In this document: piece after piece, positions 59,597-64,000 of the stretch
How positions within the stretch are numbered: position 1 is the first letter of the stretch
Layout: every line of letters begins with the position of its first letter
Source: Magicicada septendecula
Lineage: Eukaryota > Arthropoda > Insecta > Hemiptera > Cicadidae
Length of the DNA: 64,000 nt
Assembly (NCBI GenBank): GCA_034769895.1
Contig: CM068369.1
Location: 426,895,479-426,959,478, forward strand
Reading direction: 5' to 3'
Notes under the pieces: generated by a model
What the model was told of the DNA's origin: nothing
Database searches by the model: none
Seen by the model: the letters and a program-made list of their open reading frames with translations, nothing else
Translations under genes and position numbers: made by a program

Positions 59597-59733
59597 AAAC
59601 AGAATTATCACTGTTGCACACCACTATAGAAAAATTATTCCGATTAGTGCGTTCAAGCTTCACAGCTCATCGTCAGAAATTTCCGATCTGGCGATGAACT
59701 GTGATAGTGGTGTGCAACAGTGATAACTCTGTT
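59597..59733. repeat. Inverted repeat with a possible ribozyme-like pair
   Basis: AAACAGAATTATCACTGTTG (59597 onward) is inverted at 59704-59733; nested inside, CACAGCTCATCGTCAG pairs with CTGGCGATGAACTGTG. On the minus strand CTGACGATGAGC...GCTTGAACGC resembles CUGANGA-stem II-GAA, but the second core stretch and cleavage triplet are poor. Confidence 0.7.
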
Positions 59734-59879
59734 TTTGATTATAACCACTAACACAACTTTCTTAATTAAATTTTTGTATTTCTATCCAAAATCTTTTTTT
59801 TGCCCAAATTTTTCTTATAGCTTCATCGCTCAGAAGGAATTGTTTATCTTGTATCACTTTAATTACATTTTTGACATTT

Positions 59880-60060
59880 CTACACATGAATGGGTCGGTT
59901 CCGTTGATGAATGCTAATTGTGACAACTTGGACGCAAAATGGTAGTCTTAGTAACGTGCAATCTGAATGGTGCACAGAGACAGTATCGGGTTGTGTCACG
60001 TGATTAAAAACACATTACTACACGAAAGGCTTCCGAATGTTGTCCTTCTGGCCGAGCGAA
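59880..60060 (-). repeat. Dispersed repeat family D, copy 10
   Basis: TGCAATCTGAATGGTGCACA, GATTAAAAACACATTACTAC and AAAGGCTTCCGAATGTTGTC match the 36-kb copy in the same orientation. Confidence 0.75.
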
Positions 60061-62069
60061 CTTATACCTTTACGTTGATCCGCTTAGAATTCTCACGTTC
60101 TCACATTTCCCGTTTTACGCGAGAGAGAGATTTCGCTGGACGATTGGGCATGAGATGCTATGTTTGCGGTAACTGTTGCATTACAATCCCAAATTTTTAA
60201 CATCGAGAAACAAACTGGAAGTAAAACTTCATTGTCTGAAGATATGAATACCCAGTAAGAAAAATGACCCAATCAGATATAAGAGAAAAAATATTGAATG
60301 TTGTTAAGAAGCTCATAAATATATACTGAATTAAATCTGGTTCAGTATTTTTCAAGTTGATGAATACGTAATGACACGTGTAAAACTACTGTGTAACGTC
60401 TCGAGTACATTTATAAATGCTGTGTATAAATTGTCGAACGTCACTTTTTAGAAAACGTCGTTATATTAGACAAATAATTTTGAACCCTAAAGTCGACATT
60501 ACAGTTGTTCCGTGAAAATAATAATGATACACACACACATTCTTCAGTTTTCTGACAAACTCATGCTTTGCAGAGACGAATTGGTTTTCTGTGTGATAAT
60601 TTCCACTGTCAGTAACCGGATAATTTTTCTTATCTCACGATTGAACGTCACGAAATATTTTCAATTTAAACACATTTTCCCAGTTAAAATATAATGAATT
60701 TGTTGTGATTAATTATCACCATGTAATAAATATTTCGAAGATATGAGTAACTGTAGGGTTGCGTATTTATAAAATTTTATTAACGAGATTTTCAGTTGCA
60801 ATACTGTCTTACACCACATATTGACTTTTATTTAGTCTCAAGTTGTCTGAAGGTCTTGCACGAATTAAGATAAGCAGTTTAATTTATAATAATTATTCAT
60901 GTCATATAACACTGTTTGTATCATAATTTATGTTATGAATTTAAGAAAACGCCTTATGAACTTACGGAAAGTGGAAAATATGGCATTAAAAACCAGTTCA
61001 TCTGTGCAAAGCATCTTTGTCTGAAACTGAAGAAGGTGTATTATTGTACTATATAACTGTAAATAACTTGTAAGGTTATAACGGTAAATGTGTATAACTG
61101 CTTAACTGTGCAGTGTTTTACGATAAAAAATTCTCTTAATGTGTTGATTGAAAGTTAGCAACTTCAGCGACAAATCTCGTAGTGATTTGCATCAGTTAAA
61201 ATACTTCGTGTCAATCAGGTGTACCGAGATCCAGGAAGTGATACTCCGACGTGCTACTTAGGCCTATTCGGAATACGTGCCAGCGCGCGTTATCCGTGAA
61301 CTTGTTACCCGGCCAGTGAAGCTCTACTAATAACGTCGACAACAAAGACTTGTGTCATGCTAACGAACAGCCTTGAGTAGACGAGGTTTCGCCTTAATTG
61401 GTAAAGTTTTGATGTCACTATTTCAACACGGACGCAAAATGTAGAGCGTTGAGACATAACGTACTTTTGTTTTCCAAGGACTCGGTGACTTTGATGATAC
61501 GTGTCGACGTTTTTACGCGAAAGGTGCCGATGGTACTTGACGTTTGCAGCGCGTATAATTTCGTTGTATCAGCATTTTATGTATCAACTGCGAGCGTTAA
61601 TTGAGGGGGAAGAGCCTTAATAATTTTTGTTGCCACAAGCCAGCATTCTATTACAATAAAATTCGTTGTTATATAAAACATTTGAATACGAGTAGAATCA
61701 GTTTATCGTCTGTAGCGTTGACAAATGCATACATGAACCGAGACGTTTAATTGAGAATGCTATATCGCGATTTTACTTAACCGGAGTAAAAAACTGTTTA
61801 CTGTTGATCGGAAGAATGCAATCTTTATTAAAACGGGACGTGTTTTTTCCGATCATAAAGTAAGTGTTTTTTGACGTAACCAGTAGTGGAAACACGAGGT
61901 GTCACCTCCACTTTGACCAGCATGCAATTAAATTTATTTGTGTAGTTTGATAAAAGAGGAGAAACAGATGTACGTAAATAGACTACAAAACGAGAACAAG
62001 GGTTTGGAGGATTCAGACTACGAAAGTTCGAATTTATTATTACTAGTTGATAAACACAGCTGTAAAAAT
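60061..62069. other. Unassigned AT-rich DNA
   Basis: No supported feature. Confidence 0.45.
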
Positions 62070-62165
62070 AATAAAAAGCCTAATAATTAATAGATTAACA
62101 AAATTCAACTTTTTTTGACCCACTGCGGGGGGTGGTCACATTCGCTCCCCCCGTAAATCGCCCCG
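62070..62165 (+). repeat. Direct repeat J, copy 2
   Basis: Counterpart of 43050-43140, with the same GCCTAATAATTAATAGATTA and G-run/C-run architecture. Confidence 0.7.
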
Positions 62166-64000
62166 AAGTCATGTTACTATTATTTATTAGCATGGTCTAT
62201 TTTTGTGCATGTGCGAACAACTAAGGAAGACGTGTAGCAGAGATGAGCATTGATGCTTCAGTTTTTCCGGTTTCCGTACCACTGACGGTTGCTTTCGATG
62301 GTTTGGAATCTGTGTTATTTCTTAGAAATGTTTAAAATGTGTTATATAACTATAATGACGAGATGATAGTACAGAAAATTGGAAACTATTGAAAATGTTT
62401 ATCTTCGACGGTTTCACCGACTAAGATATAGCTGCTAAAGGTTTGTATGTATACACGCGCGCATGTTATTTCAGACAGTTTTCACATTAGTTATGTTTTC
62501 AATTTTTAGTGGACTATTCTGAAAACAATACTGTGCCAATATGCCACGCGTCAGTCTTTTTGGAAACATTCCTCAGAATTATTTGAAAACGTGCGCGTTA
62601 ATATCACCTCGGATTTAATATCACCTCGTGAGTTTTCACTAAAACTTGGTATGTAAGGAGACTCAAAACTAAGCGATTTAGCAACACGAAACAGGCTTGT
62701 CGGAGAACTTGCTTTGTGTTTTTGAAGCTTAGTATCCGGAGAATTATAGAACGTTTACATTTTCCATGTTTTAAAAAGCATTTAGATAGTGTACATTTTT
62801 TGTACATAAAAATACAATATAACCTCAATAAATATTAAAATTCATTTGGAGTGTAATTTCACAACAAGCAGTTGAATTTTATTTTCTGATCACCGCTGAA
62901 ATAAGGGCGATGTTCTCTAACCATCGATGGTACATTTCGATGTTTATTCGATGACAGCCGTCGATGGTTTTGTTTCGATACTCATTCCTATATAAGAATG
63001 ATTTGTTCCTCATACAAGAATGTAACGTAAACATGTAATTTAATCCATAATTTATATTTTAAAAAACCGACTGCAGATGATTTTATGAACATGTGGAAAC
63101 AAATATATCTGAACATAAACTGAAATTTTTAATGTTCCTCTTTTATTTATGTCGCAAAAAAATAACGAACGTAGTTTTCCTTTTTTATAAAATTAAATTT
63201 GTCCCTTTTATACCCTGGATAGTGTTGTCAGTAGGCTGATAAGCAAAGAGGGCAACTTGGCTAACGCCTAGTCCACTTGTAAGTTTCCCAGTTGTTTGGA
63301 TGCCTTGGTGTCAGTTTAAAGTTCCTTAGTAAATGTCATGACAGATTAACTAATTGCTGTATTCATGATGTTCTGATACTGTGAATGAATAAAATTTAGA
63401 TGTATATGTTAACGTGAATGTATGCACGCGCGGCTGGGCACTGATTATACACTGTCGCGGTCAGTTACTTTTTGCATACATTTATGATAATCCAAGCCCT
63501 TATCTATACTTACCCACTCGGCTCGCACTCAATACGAGTGTGATACTTTGTGTAGCGATTTTCCTCTCCCCGTTGAGTCTCTCTCTCCCTCAGCTGTGCA
63601 TTGTTATAATCGTATTGCGGCTTATCCTGCTCGTCTCGATTGAGGCGTAGTGACAGCATTGCTTTTTAGACAAAAAACGCAGTGAATCTCGATTGGGCCA
63701 CACGTGTTAAACAGGCAGTGTGTACGTACGGTGTAATTAAAAACGTAGAGGCTCGTAAATCTAGACGAGCGTTGCACGCGCCTGATCACATGCACGGAAT
63801 ACTGAGCGGGTAAAAGACGCGTGAGTTGTAGGCGGCTGCGGTTGTCTGGGTCAGCCAAAACACGAGTCATACGCATGGTTTGTAAGCAGCTCTCGGCTGT
63901 CGCTTATTAACCTACCCATGAAACTGACATCCAGTACTCATTGTTTATTGTTATTTTATGTTTTATTAGACAGTTATACTGATGTTCGGATAACAGTAAA
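62166..64000. other. Unassigned DNA
   Basis: No supported gene, RNA or repeat pair up to the window end. Confidence 0.45.

Overview
This is AT-rich, gene-poor eukaryotic DNA, almost certainly from an insect. It has degenerate TTAGG telomere-type repeats, many C-terminal stubs of non-LTR retrotransposons, several families of cut-and-paste DNA transposons with precise terminal inverted repeats, and repeats carrying hammerhead-ribozyme-like motifs. I found no host protein-coding gene and no tRNA or rRNA gene. Every coding stretch I can name is a transposase or reverse-transcriptase relic. The insect order cannot be decided from the sequence alone.

Layout. 0-7.7 kb: an inverted-repeat element and four LINE tails. 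7.75-10.4 kb: a complete TTAA-flanked transposon with a Mutator-like/Kolobok-like transposase, broken by one frameshift. 11.9-16 kb: LINE 3' ends, paired direct repeats and a hAT-like terminus. 17.74-19.73 kb: a nearly intact pogo/Tigger element with perfect 27-bp inverted repeats. 21-26 kb: a nest of dispersed repeats, including a LINE insertion with a 9-bp target-site duplication. 28.5-30.2 kb: telomere-like repeats, an inverted-repeat unit and a short-loop hairpin. 31.5-36.1 kb: two long copies of one element with an internal tandem array of about 160-bp units and a ribozyme-like segment; a short third copy lies at 23.2-24.0 kb in the opposite orientation. 43.4-46.3 kb: a second, decayed pogo-type element encoding an HTH, a DDD catalytic core, Ser/Thr/Pro repeats and a PHD finger. 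46.9-48.4 kb: two head-to-head palindromes carrying hammerhead-like cores. 52-55.7 kb: LINE stubs, a Tigger terminus and an internally deleted Tigger-like element. 55.7-64 kb: mostly unrecognised AT-rich sequence with two further repeats.

How the parts relate. Three pogo/Tigger families and one TTAA transposon supplied or once supplied transposases. The LINE stubs are dead 5'-truncated insertions. The most interesting signal is the ribozyme-like repeat superfamily at 1.9, 23.4, 33.0, 35.9, 47.0 and 48.1 kb (possibly also 59.7 kb). Its members share the CTGANGA...GAAAC core pattern; several also share a 14-bp palindrome and downstream sequence, and two occur as inverted pairs. This resembles what is known for Penelope-like retroelements and retrozymes, but that assignment is inference. 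All coordinates of repeat edges are judged by eye.
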